Positions 20,064 through 28,025 of a stretch of DNA of 64,000 bases are shown here, piece after piece. The first letter of the stretch is position 1; every line of letters starts with the position of its first letter. Under the pieces are notes generated by a model, which worked only from the letters and a program-made list of their open reading frames with translations, was not told where the DNA came from and did no database searches. The stretch lies in assembly GCF_003952365.1 (NCBI RefSeq), contig NZ_CP034443.1, forward strand, positions 3,527,001-3,591,000, given 5' to 3'. Source of the DNA: Mesorhizobium sp. M9A.F.Ca.ET.002.03.1.2 (GTDB lineage: Bacteria; Pseudomonadota; Alphaproteobacteria; Rhizobiales; Rhizobiaceae). Position numbers and translations under genes: made by a program.

Positions 20064-20867
20064 GTGGTCGACCGGCTCAGAGGAAAATCCGCAATCGTCT
20101 TCGGCGCAGGGTCGTCCGGACCCGGCTGGGGCAACGGTAAGGCCGCGGCGGTCGCCTTCGCGCGCGAAGGGGCGCGTGTCGCCTGCGTCGACCTCGCCGA
20201 GGCAGCCGCCGCCGAAACCGCGGCGATCATCCGCGATGAAGGCAACCAGGCGATCGCGCTATCGGCCGACGTGACCATTCTGGCCTCCGTCGAGGTGGCG
20301 GCAGCGGCAGCAATGGAGGCGTTCGGCGCCATCGACATCCTGCACAACAATGTCGGCGTGACCCACATGGGCGGTCCCGTCGAACTCGACGAGGACGAGT
20401 TCCAGGCCTCCCTCGATCTCAACATCGGACCGGTCTACCGCACCGCCAAGGCGGTGTTGCCGCATATGCTGAAGGGCGGCGGCGGTGCGATCGTCAATAT
20501 CTCGTCGCTCGCCGCGATACGCTACGTCGGTTATCCCTATTTCGCCTATTATGCGACCAAGGCCGCGGTGAACCAGGCCACCGTGGCGCTGGCTATGCAG
20601 TATGCGCGGCAAGGCATTCGCGCCAACTGCATCATGCCGGGCCTGATCGATACGCCGATGATCTACAAGCAGATTTCCAGCCAGTACGGCTCGGCCGACG
20701 AGATGGTGGCCGCCCGCAACGCCATGGTACCAATGGGGAGGATGGGAACGGCGTGGGACGTCGCTGCGGCGGCCGTGTTTCTCGCCTCCCACGAGGCGCG
20801 CTTCGTCACCGGCGTTTGCCTGCCCGTCGATGGCGGCCAAAGTTGCGCCGTCTCCGAGTTGCGCTGA
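20064..20867 (+). CDS. SDR family oxidoreductase
   Basis: A 267-residue short-chain dehydrogenase with a GTG start at 20064, chosen for AAGGA eight bases upstream; a longer upstream frame has no such site. The nucleotide motif is unusual (GAGSSGPGWGNG in place of TGxxxGxG), which places it in a divergent SDR group. HNNVG, the catalytic Ser in ISSLAA and YYATK with Tyr and Lys are all present. The C-terminal GVCLPVDGGQ fits classical SDRs. It probably oxidises a hydroxy intermediate of the acid imported by the TRAP system. Confidence 0.87.
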   Translation: MVDRLRGKSAIVFGAGSSGPGWGNGKAAAVAFAREGARVACVDLAEAAAAETAAIIRDEGNQAIALSADVTILASVEVAAAAAMEAFGAIDILHNNVGVTHMGGPVELDEDEFQASLDLNIGPVYRTAKAVLPHMLKGGGGAIVNISSLAAIRYVGYPYFAYYATKAAVNQATVALAMQYARQGIRANCIMPGLIDTPMIYKQISSQYGSADEMVAARNAMVPMGRMGTAWDVAAAAVFLASHEARFVTGVCLPVDGGQSCAVSELR

Positions 20868-20869
20868 CC

Positions 20870-21727
20870 ATGAACATCGCGCCGCCCCCAGAACGCGATC
20901 AGACCGGCTCGCAGAGTGTCGACCGGGCCCTGAGCCTTCTTTCGATGGTCGGCCGGCACGCCGACCGCGGTGTTTCGCTCTCCGACATCGTCGAAGAGAG
21001 TAGGCTGAACAAGCCGACGACGCGCCGCCTGCTGCTGGCGCTGATGCGCGCGGGAATGGTCGAGCAGGACGAGACGACGCGGCGCTACTATCTCGGCGAG
21101 GAGGCCTACGTGCTGGGCAGCCTCGCCTCGCGACGTTTCGGCCTGCTTCAGGTCTCGATGGAAAGCCTGCTGCGCCTTTCGAAGAAGACCGAGGATTCGA
21201 GCTTCCTCTCGGTTCGCCGCGACACATTCTCAGTCTGCCTCTATCGCGAGGAAGGGACCTACCCGGTCAGGACCCACGCGCTACAGGCCGGCTTCGAGCA
21301 TCCGCTGGGCGTCGGCGCCGGCTCGCTCGCAATGCTCGCGGCGCTCCGCGACGAGGAAGTGGAGGGGGTGCTGGCCGCCAATGACGCGGTGCTGAAATCG
21401 GACTACCCGATGCTTCCGGTCGAGCAGATCCGGCGCGACGTTGAAACCACGCGCACCAACGGCTATTCGCTCAATCCTGGCCGGATCGTCGCCAATTCCT
21501 GGGGGGTCGGGGTTGTGCTTCGCAGCGCGGACGGCCGGCCGGTGGGCGCACTGTCGATCGCCGCGATCGACAGCCGAATGCAGCCGGCAAGACAGCTCGA
21601 ACTCGCTGGATATCTCACGCAAGAGGCAAAGCGCGTCGAGGAACGGCTTGCCCAGATGTTCACCTCGCGTGCACTCATGCGCGAGCACCAACCCGTAAAA
21701 AACCATGCCAGGAGAGCGCCTCGATGA
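20870..21727 (+). CDS. IclR-family transcriptional regulator
   Basis: A 285-residue regulator starting at ATG 20870, two bases after the SDR stop. The winged helix occupies about residues 12-75 (SVDRALSLLSMV and SRLNKPTTRRLLLALMRAGMV). The IclR effector domain follows (GVGAGSLAMLAALRDEEVE, NGYSLNPGRIVANSWGVGV). The stop overlaps the next start by ATGA. Sitting inside the TRAP/ligase operon, it most likely controls that operon in response to the imported compound. Confidence 0.92.
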   Translation: MNIAPPPERDQTGSQSVDRALSLLSMVGRHADRGVSLSDIVEESRLNKPTTRRLLLALMRAGMVEQDETTRRYYLGEEAYVLGSLASRRFGLLQVSMESLLRLSKKTEDSSFLSVRRDTFSVCLYREEGTYPVRTHALQAGFEHPLGVGAGSLAMLAALRDEEVEGVLAANDAVLKSDYPMLPVEQIRRDVETTRTNGYSLNPGRIVANSWGVGVVLRSADGRPVGALSIAAIDSRMQPARQLELAGYLTQEAKRVEERLAQMFTSRALMREHQPVKNHARRAPR

Positions 21728-21825
21728 CGAAGGCTCAGATCGTCGGATGTGCGCATTCCGGGGTGTTCAATATGGTGGATGCGGCGGTCGCCAACTACGT
21801 GTCGCTGCTGGAGCACGCGAAATGA
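21724..21825 (+). pseudogene. 33-codon internal-deletion remnant of a thiolase-like gene
   Basis: This short frame is ATGA-coupled to both neighbours (IclR stop and ligase start) and has AGGAG before its ATG. The first 12 residues, MTKAQIVGCAHS, look like the start of SCP-x/acetyl-CoA acetyltransferase-like thiolases. The rest, VFNMVDAAVANYVSLLEHAK, looks like their conserved C-terminus. The simplest reading is an in-frame deletion of nearly the whole gene that left both ends and the operon spacing intact. Assignment is from memory of the family. Confidence 0.6.
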
Positions 21826-23441
21826 TGACCATGGCTCCAGGCAGCGTGACGCCTTCCTCCACGCGCGTCATGAACCTCTCGCATTTTTTGACCCAGGCGG
21901 CACGACGCAATCCGGACGATATTGGCTTCGTCTGGCGCGAGCGGCAGTGGACATGGCGCGAGATGGAAGCGCGCGTCAACGCGATGGCCGCCGCGCTGCG
22001 CGACGAGTTTGGCGTGACAAAGGGCGACCGAATCCTCGTCCAGTCGGCCAATTGCAATCAGATGTTCGAATCGATGTTCGCCTGCTTCCGTCTTGGAGCC
22101 GTCTGGGTGCCGGCGAACTACCGCCAGTCGCCGGACGAGGTCGCCTACCTCGCCAAGGCGAGCGGCGCGCGCGGCCTGATCTGCGGCGCGGGCTTCCCGG
22201 CTCATACTGCTGCCTGCAGGGAAACAGCCCCCGGGATCTGCTTCGTCTTGTCGATCGGCGAGGCCGAATTCGGCGACGATTACGACGCGGTCGCCGCCCG
22301 TTTTGCCGGCCGGACCGTTCCCAGCGTCGCCGTTGATCGCGACGATCCCTGCTGGTTCTTCTTCACCTCCGGCACGACCGGCCGGCCGAAGGCCGCCGTG
22401 CTCACGCATGGTCAGATGGGCTTTGTCGTCACCAACCATCTGTGCGACCTGATGCCCGCCACGACGCGCGACGACGCCTCGATCGTGGTGGCCCCGCTTT
22501 CGCATGGGGCCGGCATCCACCAACTCGTACAGGTGGCGCACGGCGCCAAGTCTATCCTCCTGCCGACCGACAAGCTCGACGTGCCGACCGTCTGGACGCT
22601 GGTCGAAAAATGGCGGGTGACCAACGCCTTCACCGTGCCGACCATCCTCAAGATGCTGGTGGAGGACGACAGCGTCGACCGGTTCGACCATTCCTCGTTG
22701 CGCTATGTCATCTATGCCGGTGCGCCGATGTACCGCGCCGACCAGAAGCGGGCGATGGAAAAGCTGGGGCCGGTTCTGGTCCAGTATTTTGGCTTGGGCG
22801 AAGTCACCGGCAATATCACTGTGCAGCCTCCGGCCTACCATTCCGCCGAGGACGCTCCGCATGCGCGCATCGGGACATGCGGTTTCGAGCGCACGGCCAT
22901 GCAGGTCGAAATCCAGGACGACACCGGCAATCCGGTCTCGCCGGGAGAAACCGGCGAAATTTGCGTGATCGGGCCGGCAGTCTTCGCCGGCTACCACGAC
23001 AACCCGGAAGCCAACGCCGCGGCGTTCCGCAACGGCTGGTTCCGCACCGGTGATCTCGGCCATATGGCCGAGGACGGTTTCGTCTACATCACCGGCCGAT
23101 CGTCCGACATGTATATCTCCGGCGGTTCCAACATCTATCCGCGCGAGATCGAGGAAAAGATCCTGCTCCATCCCGACATCAGCGAAGCCGCCGTTCTCGG
23201 TATTCCCGATCCCGTCTGGGGCGAGGTCGGCGTCGCGGTTTGCGTTGCCCGCGCCGGCGTTGTGTCCGAAACGATTGAGCTTGAGCGCTGGCTGGAGGGC
23301 AAACTCGCCCGCTACAAGATGCCCAAGCGCTTCGTGTGGTGGGAGACAATGCCCAAATCGGCCTATGGCAAGATCGCCAAGAAGCTGATCCGCGAAGAAC
23401 TGGAGCGCCGCGGCGCGTTAACGCATGTCGCCCAAAAGTGA
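21822..23441 (+). CDS. AMP-dependent synthetase/acyl-CoA ligase
   Basis: Activates a carboxylic acid to its acyl-AMP and then CoA thioester. The 539-residue protein (start ATG 21822) has the P-loop FTSGTTGRPK near 180-190, the A5-type GLGEVTGNI, GWFRTGDLG, GRSSDMYISGG and the C-terminal lysine region PKSAYGKIAKK. The last residues (LTHVAQK) and the stop are encoded by an intergenic repeat that begins at 23418, so the original end may have been different. It follows the thiolase remnant with an ATGA overlap and probably acts on the TRAP-imported acid. Confidence 0.9.
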   Translation: MMTMAPGSVTPSSTRVMNLSHFLTQAARRNPDDIGFVWRERQWTWREMEARVNAMAAALRDEFGVTKGDRILVQSANCNQMFESMFACFRLGAVWVPANYRQSPDEVAYLAKASGARGLICGAGFPAHTAACRETAPGICFVLSIGEAEFGDDYDAVAARFAGRTVPSVAVDRDDPCWFFFTSGTTGRPKAAVLTHGQMGFVVTNHLCDLMPATTRDDASIVVAPLSHGAGIHQLVQVAHGAKSILLPTDKLDVPTVWTLVEKWRVTNAFTVPTILKMLVEDDSVDRFDHSSLRYVIYAGAPMYRADQKRAMEKLGPVLVQYFGLGEVTGNITVQPPAYHSAEDAPHARIGTCGFERTAMQVEIQDDTGNPVSPGETGEICVIGPAVFAGYHDNPEANAAAFRNGWFRTGDLGHMAEDGFVYITGRSSDMYISGGSNIYPREIEEKILLHPDISEAAVLGIPDPVWGEVGVAVCVARAGVVSETIELERWLEGKLARYKMPKRFVWWETMPKSAYGKIAKKLIREELERRGALTHVAQK

Positions 23442-23530
23442 CCTCGGTTTTGGGACAACGACATGCATAAAAACAAAAACCTAAAGCGCGTCGCATGAAT
23501 CCGTTTCAACGCGACGCGCTTTAGACCCGT
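23418..23530 (+). repeat. Double-hairpin intergenic repeat, copy 1 (RIME-like)
   Basis: About 110 bp closely matching 51384-51496. It contains two dyads: GCATGTCG...CGACATGC around a CCAAAA/TTTTGG arm, and AAAGCGCGTCGC...GCGACGCGCTTT. Rhizobial mosaic repeats have this design. This copy overlaps the 3' end of the ligase gene and supplies its stop codon. The second hairpin may also affect transcript ends before the next gene. Confidence 0.85.
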
Positions 23531-23563
23531 CCGAGCGCAAGCTCTCGGCATGAGGAGCAGGTG

Positions 23564-24322
23564 ATGAACAGCAGCCACCAAAGCCGCGCCGTGGCGATCA
23601 CCGGCGGCGCATCGGGCATCGGCCTTGAGACCGCTCGCCTCCTGACAGAGCGCGGCTTCGAGGTCTTCCTCCTCGACCTCGCCGCGGCAACGCTGGCTTC
23701 GGCCTGTACGGATCTCGGCCTGCCCGAGGAACGCGGCATCGTCTGCAACGTCGTCGACGAAGCGGCCGTCGACGAGGCCATTGGCCGGATCACGGCCGCG
23801 CACATTCTCGCCGCTGTCGTGAATTCCGCCGGCACAGCGATGGACCTGCCGTCGGTCGAAACCGCAGTCGAGGATTTCCGTCGCATCGTCGACGTGAACC
23901 TCACCGGAACGTTCATCGTCTCGCGGGCTGCGGCGCGCTACTGGCTCGAACGGAAGCAGCCGGGCGCGATCGTCAACATCACCTCGGTTTCTGGTCTTTG
24001 CGGCAACAAGGGCCGCAGCGCCTACGGCGCGTCGAAAGGCGGACAGAATCTACTCACGCTCGTCATGGCCAACGAGCTCGGCGTTAATGGCATCCGCGTC
24101 AACGCCGTCGCACCCGGGCCGATCGACACGCCGTTGACGCAGGCCGTCCACACCGAGGATGTCCGCCGGCAGTGGTTGGACCGCGTGCCGCAGCGCCGCT
24201 ACGGCACGCCGCGCGAGATCGCCGGAGCGGTGGCTTTCCTGATTTCCGACGATGCCAGTTACGTCAACGGCCAGATTCTGGCCGTTGACGGCGGCTTCAT
24301 CCATGCCGGCCTCGCAGCCTGA
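23564..24322 (+). CDS. SDR family oxidoreductase
   Basis: A classical short-chain dehydrogenase of 252 residues. TGGASGIG at 11-18 binds the dinucleotide, VNSAG replaces the usual NNAG, ITSVSG supplies the catalytic Ser, YGASK the Tyr and Lys, and ILAVDGGF is near the end. ATG 23564 has AGGAG at a good distance. It lies after the repeat and just before the PCC protein, probably still part of the TRAP catabolic set. Confidence 0.9.
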   Translation: MNSSHQSRAVAITGGASGIGLETARLLTERGFEVFLLDLAAATLASACTDLGLPEERGIVCNVVDEAAVDEAIGRITAAHILAAVVNSAGTAMDLPSVETAVEDFRRIVDVNLTGTFIVSRAAARYWLERKQPGAIVNITSVSGLCGNKGRSAYGASKGGQNLLTLVMANELGVNGIRVNAVAPGPIDTPLTQAVHTEDVRRQWLDRVPQRRYGTPREIAGAVAFLISDDASYVNGQILAVDGGFIHAGLAA

Positions 24323-24323
24323 G

Positions 24324-25187
24324 ATGGCTCCGATGCGCAGCATCCGCCATCCCGGTCCGATGGCGGCGGAACGGTTTGCAGCGATGCCCTGCGTGGCAGA
24401 GCCGCTGACGTTGCGGCTCGAACCTGGCCGCTCCATTAATGACGCCGTGGCGCAGGCCCTCGCGGAGGCCGGGTTCAGCGGCGGCTATATCCGCCTGCGC
24501 AACGCGCGGGTTGACCCAATGCGCTACGTCATCCCCGCCGCGTCTCCCAACAGCACGCATGCCGCGTGGTACAGCGATACGTTCGCGCCGCAGGGCATAA
24601 CGGTCATCGAAGATGCAGGTCTCGTCGCCGGCCGGCGCGACGACGAGCCCTTTCTTCATTGCCATGGCATCTGGCATATCCCCGACGGCGTGCGCCGCAT
24701 GGGCCATCTTCTGCCGCTCGACTCGCAATTGGCAGAGCCGGTCGAGGTTGCCGCCTGGGGCATCGCAGGCGCGCTGTTCGACGTGCGCGACGACGCCGAG
24801 ACGAATTTTCGCCTTTTCGTGCCGATCAAAGCTCCGGTCCTGGGGGAGCGCCGCGGCCGCCGCGCAGCCCTCTGCACGGTAAAGCCCAACGAGGATATCG
24901 GCCAGGCGATCGAGGCCGTTTGCCGACGGCACGGCTTTGACCACGCCTCGATCCGGGGCATCGGCAGCCTGGTCGGCGCGGATTTCGACGACGGCTCGGC
25001 CGTCTCCTCCTACGCAACCGAGGTTCTCGTCACGGGCGGCGCTATCCGCTCCGGGCGTTGCACGCTCGACATCGCGCTGGTCGGCATGGATGGTGAGATA
25101 AGCGCAGGCCGCCTTCGCCGCGGTGCCAATGCCGTCTGCGTGACGTTCGAACTGCTGATTGTCGCATCCGATGAGGAATCTGCATAG
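24324..25187 (+). CDS. Two-part PCC/DUF296 domain protein
   Basis: A 287-residue protein that seems to contain two copies of the PCC (plant and prokaryote conserved) fold. The first has HCHGIWHIPDG and RRMGHLLPLDSQ near 110-140. The second has IRGIGSLVGADFDDG near 210-225 and LDIALVGMDGEISAGRL near 250. Small PCC proteins are trimeric and of unclear function; in plants the domain accompanies AT-hook DNA-binding proteins. It begins one base after the SDR stop, which ties it to the catabolic operon. No enzymatic role can be assigned. Confidence 0.75.
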   Translation: MAPMRSIRHPGPMAAERFAAMPCVAEPLTLRLEPGRSINDAVAQALAEAGFSGGYIRLRNARVDPMRYVIPAASPNSTHAAWYSDTFAPQGITVIEDAGLVAGRRDDEPFLHCHGIWHIPDGVRRMGHLLPLDSQLAEPVEVAAWGIAGALFDVRDDAETNFRLFVPIKAPVLGERRGRRAALCTVKPNEDIGQAIEAVCRRHGFDHASIRGIGSLVGADFDDGSAVSSYATEVLVTGGAIRSGRCTLDIALVGMDGEISAGRLRRGANAVCVTFELLIVASDEESA

Positions 25188-25193
25188 TTGAGG

Positions 25194-25487
25194 ATGCTGA
25201 CCACGCTGCGCACCGCTATCCGCGGTGGCCAACTTGGCCGAACCTGGCGCCCTTCCGGCCTCCGCGAGACCCTGACGACCATAGCCGCCGATCCACGGCA
25301 TCTGGGCGCGCGGATCGGCATGACCAGCGTGCTGCACACCTGTGGCTAGGCGCTCATCCATCATCCACATGTGCACATCATCGTGCCCGGCGGCGGGCCG
25401 TCACCGGACGGCAGCCGTTGGATTCTCCAGTTCGTCGGCTGGTTCCCCGCCATGACGGCGAGCGGTGATCGGTGGGCCAAGTTCTGA
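25194..25487 (+). pseudogene. Fragment of IS91-family transposase
   Basis: Read through an in-frame TAG at 25347-25349, this stretch gives IGMTSVLHTCG then ALIHHPHVHIIVPGGGPSPDG, which is the core of IS91/IS801-type rolling-circle transposases (the HxH motif of the Y2 enzyme). Both ends of the gene are missing, and the frame ends after a diverged tail. It is a relic of an insertion at the edge of the catabolic operon. Confidence 0.8.
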
Positions 25488-25495
25488 AGGTTTGG

Positions 25496-25684
25496 TCATC
25501 GTCCTGGCAACGCCTTGGCAGCTTCGGTCAGGGTCGCCCGACCATTGCCGTGCTCGCGGATCAGCACTCGCACTTGGTCCGGGGTGATGTTGTTCTGTAG
25601 AGCGAATAGCTTCACCTCATACTCATTCTCGGGCGAGATCTGGCCGGCGTCGCGGAGGTCGGGTCTGCTTTTGTCCTTCGCCAT
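25496..25684 (-). CDS. DUF3606 domain-containing protein
   Basis: A 62-residue protein, MAKDKSRPDLRDAGQIS at its start, with the acidic helix-turn-helix-like core of DUF3606 (YEVKLFALQNNITPDQVRVL). The ATG at 25684 has AAGGGAG upstream; a longer frame is not needed. Small proteins of this family are frequent in Rhizobiales and have no known function. It is the only intact gene among broken ones here. Confidence 0.85.
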   Translation of the reverse strand: MAKDKSRPDLRDAGQISPENEYEVKLFALQNNITPDQVRVLIREHGNGRATLTEAAKALPGR

Positions 25685-25775
25685 TTCTGCTCCCTTCTTT
25701 TCGAATTTTGTTATGTTAACTATAGCTAATATAATCCGATGACCGAGACTCGGTTCCATAGACAAGCGGGCAGGT

Positions 25776-25971
25776 GCCGGTACCGGCCGGCTGGAATTCA
25801 TCGAGCCCTTGATGCCGACGCTGGTGGAGAAACCGCCCAAGGGGACGTCTGGATTCATGAGGCATCAACACCGACGATGATCGGGTTCGCATCTTTCACG
25901 CGGCGTAGCCTGGATTGGACGGCAAAATACAGCGACCTAGCAGAGGTCGCTAAAGGCTTGGGGTCCCCACC
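25776..25971 (+). pseudogene. Degraded ATP-dependent DNA ligase (LigC/LigD-like) fragment
   Basis: Three frames together spell parts of a DNA ligase N-terminus: LEFIEPLMPTLVEKPPKG, then DVWIHE, then INTDDDRVRIF, then TRRSLDWTAKYSDLAE. In intact enzymes DVWIHE would lead to the adenylated lysine motif, which is missing here. At least two frameshifts make it non-functional. No ku gene is seen nearby. Confidence 0.6.
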
Positions 25972-26083
25972 CTGATCTTCAAGGGCGGAACGTCCTTGTC
26001 CAAAGCCTCCGGGCGATCCGCCGTTTCTCCGAAGACATCGACCTGTCTTTTGACCGCGCTGACCTCGGCTACACTGATGACCT
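25972..26083 (+). pseudogene. Degraded AbiEii-type nucleotidyltransferase toxin fragment
   Basis: LIFKGGTSLSKA is followed, after a one-base frameshift near 26008, by RAIRRFSEDIDLSFDRADLG. This is the nucleotidyltransferase core of type IV toxins of the AbiEii/AbiGii family (KGGTSLSK plus DID). Only about 37 codons remain. It ends three bases before the end of the convergent livM gene, so the junction marks a rearrangement boundary. Confidence 0.7.
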
Positions 26084-26085
26084 GT

Positions 26086-27069
26086 TCAGAGCGACTTCCG
26101 GATCCATTTTGCCAGGACGCCAACGACGCCCTCCCGGAACAACAGCACCGCGACAACGAAGATGATGCCCTGGCCGATCGTGACCCAGTCGCCAAATGTC
26201 GCGAGGTAGTTCTGCATCGTGACGATGACTGCCGCGCCGACAATCGGTCCGAACACGGTGCCCATGCCGCCCAGGAGCGTCATCAGCACGACCTCGCCGG
26301 ACATGGTCCAGTAGACGTCGGTAAGCGACGCCAGCTGGAACACGATCGCCTTGGTTGCGCCGGCGACGCCGGCGAGCGCGGCCGACAGCACGAATACGGC
26401 GAGCTTGTAGCGGTTGACCCGATAGCCCAGCGAGATCGCGCGGGGCTCGTTCTCGCGGATCGCCTTCAACACCTGTCCAAACGGCGAATGGATGATCCGG
26501 TATATCAGCAATATGCCGGCGAAGAAGATGGCGAGCACGAAGAAATAGAGCACTTCGCTTGAGCGCAGGTCGATCAGCCCGAACAGGTAGCCGCGCGGCA
26601 CCGCCTGGATGCCGTCCTCGCCGCCGGTAAACGCTGCCTGCAGCGAGAAGAAATAGACCATCTGCGCAAAAGCGAGCGTCACCATGGCGAAATAGATGCC
26701 GTGGCGGCGAATGGCGAGCGAGCCGATGGCGAGACCGAGCACGGCTGCCACCAGCGTGCCCGCGATAATGGCGAGCTCAGGCGTCAAGCCCCACACCTTT
26801 GCCGCATGGGCCGAGACGTAGCTCGCCATGCCGAAATAGGCAGCGTGGCCGAACGACAGGAGCCCGCCAAAGCCGAGCAACAGGTTGAAGGCGCAGGCAA
26901 ACAGCGCGAAGCACAACACCTTCATGACAAAGACCGGATAAAGCAGAAATGGCGCGGCAATGAGGAAGACGAACAGCGCGGCGAAGATCGCAAGGTGATG
27001 GCGTGGCATGCCTGCGGCGCCAACGGATGTGATGGCTGCCATGGCGATTGGGTTGGTGTCGATTGCCAT
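26086..27069 (-). CDS. livM: Branched-chain amino acid ABC transporter permease LivM
   Basis: A 327-residue membrane protein with the LivM pattern: FNLLLGFGGLLSFGHAAYFG early, then IRENEPRAISLGYRVNRYKL as the cytoplasmic coupling loop and GGMGTVFGPIVGA near the end. The ATG at 27069 overlaps the livH stop by one base. It forms the translocation pore with LivH. Confidence 0.93.
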   Translation of the reverse strand: MAIDTNPIAMAAITSVGAAGMPRHHLAIFAALFVFLIAAPFLLYPVFVMKVLCFALFACAFNLLLGFGGLLSFGHAAYFGMASYVSAHAAKVWGLTPELAIIAGTLVAAVLGLAIGSLAIRRHGIYFAMVTLAFAQMVYFFSLQAAFTGGEDGIQAVPRGYLFGLIDLRSSEVLYFFVLAIFFAGILLIYRIIHSPFGQVLKAIRENEPRAISLGYRVNRYKLAVFVLSAALAGVAGATKAIVFQLASLTDVYWTMSGEVVLMTLLGGMGTVFGPIVGAAVIVTMQNYLATFGDWVTIGQGIIFVVAVLLFREGVVGVLAKWIRKSL

Positions 27070-27956
27070 CACGCGCTCCGCCCAAACAGGCCGGCGGGCT
27101 TGACCAGCAGCACGAGCGCCATGATGACAAAGATCACCACGGCCGAGCCTTCCGGATAGAACACGCGGGTCAGCCCCTCAATCAGCCCGAGCCCGAAGCC
27201 GGTGAGGATCGAGCCCAGGATCGAGCCCATGCCGCCGATGACGACAACGGCGAAGACGACAATGATCAGGTCTGCCCCCATGTTCGGATTGACTGCGTAT
27301 ATCGGCGCGGCGAGCACGCCGGCGAAACCCGCGAGTGCGACACCGAAACCATATGTAAGCGTGACCAGCAGCGGCACGTTGATGCCGAACACACCGACCA
27401 TGGTCGGGTTCTCGGTCGCTGCCCTGAGATAGGCGCCAAGCCGGGTCTTTTCGATGATGAACCAGGTCGCGAGGCACACGATCAGTGAAGCCAAAATCAC
27501 CCAGGCGCGCGAATTGGGCAGGTACATGAAGCCAAGATTGTGCCCCCCGGTAAGAAGCGGCGGCGGCGGGTAAGGCAGGCCGGATACGCCGAAAAACTGG
27601 CGGAAGAAGCCGACGATGATCAGCGCCAGGCCGAAAGTGAGAAGCAGCCCGTAGAGATGGTCGAGATGATAGAGCCGTCGGATCAGGACGCGCTCGAGGA
27701 CGATGCCGGTGACGCCGACGATCGGCGGGACGATGAGCACAGCCCACCAGTAACCGACGCCGAGATAGTTGAGCAGCATCCAGGCGCCGAAGGCGCCCAG
27801 CATGTACTGCGCGCCATGCGTGAAGTTGATGATGTTCAAGAGACCGAAGATGACCGCCAGCCCAAGGCTCAGAACCGCATAAAAGGACCCGTTGATCAGC
27901 CCGAGCAGCAACTGGCCGAACAGGACTTGCGGCGGAATTCCAAGGAGTTCGAACAT
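27069..27956 (-). CDS. livH: Branched-chain amino acid ABC transporter permease LivH
   Basis: A 295-residue inner-membrane permease. Family markers include GLINGSFYAVLSLGLAVIFG at the first helix, NFTHGAQYMLGAF and LRAATENPTMVGVFGINV as the loop facing the ATPase. The stop overlaps the livM start. It is the fourth gene of the liv-type operon. Confidence 0.93.
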   Translation of the reverse strand: MFELLGIPPQVLFGQLLLGLINGSFYAVLSLGLAVIFGLLNIINFTHGAQYMLGAFGAWMLLNYLGVGYWWAVLIVPPIVGVTGIVLERVLIRRLYHLDHLYGLLLTFGLALIIVGFFRQFFGVSGLPYPPPPLLTGGHNLGFMYLPNSRAWVILASLIVCLATWFIIEKTRLGAYLRAATENPTMVGVFGINVPLLVTLTYGFGVALAGFAGVLAAPIYAVNPNMGADLIIVVFAVVVIGGMGSILGSILTGFGLGLIEGLTRVFYPEGSAVVIFVIMALVLLVKPAGLFGRSA

Positions 27957-28025
27957 GGTCGCTCCAGTTGATTTGTCTATGAAAGGACGCGCCGAGCGGC
28001 TCGGCGCGTCGTTGGCGAGGTGCGT

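Noticed and set aside
17900..20425. 841-codon minus-strand frame opposite the TRAP and SDR genes
   Set aside because: It is a shadow of three well-supported plus-strand genes; the product is low-complexity and matches no family.
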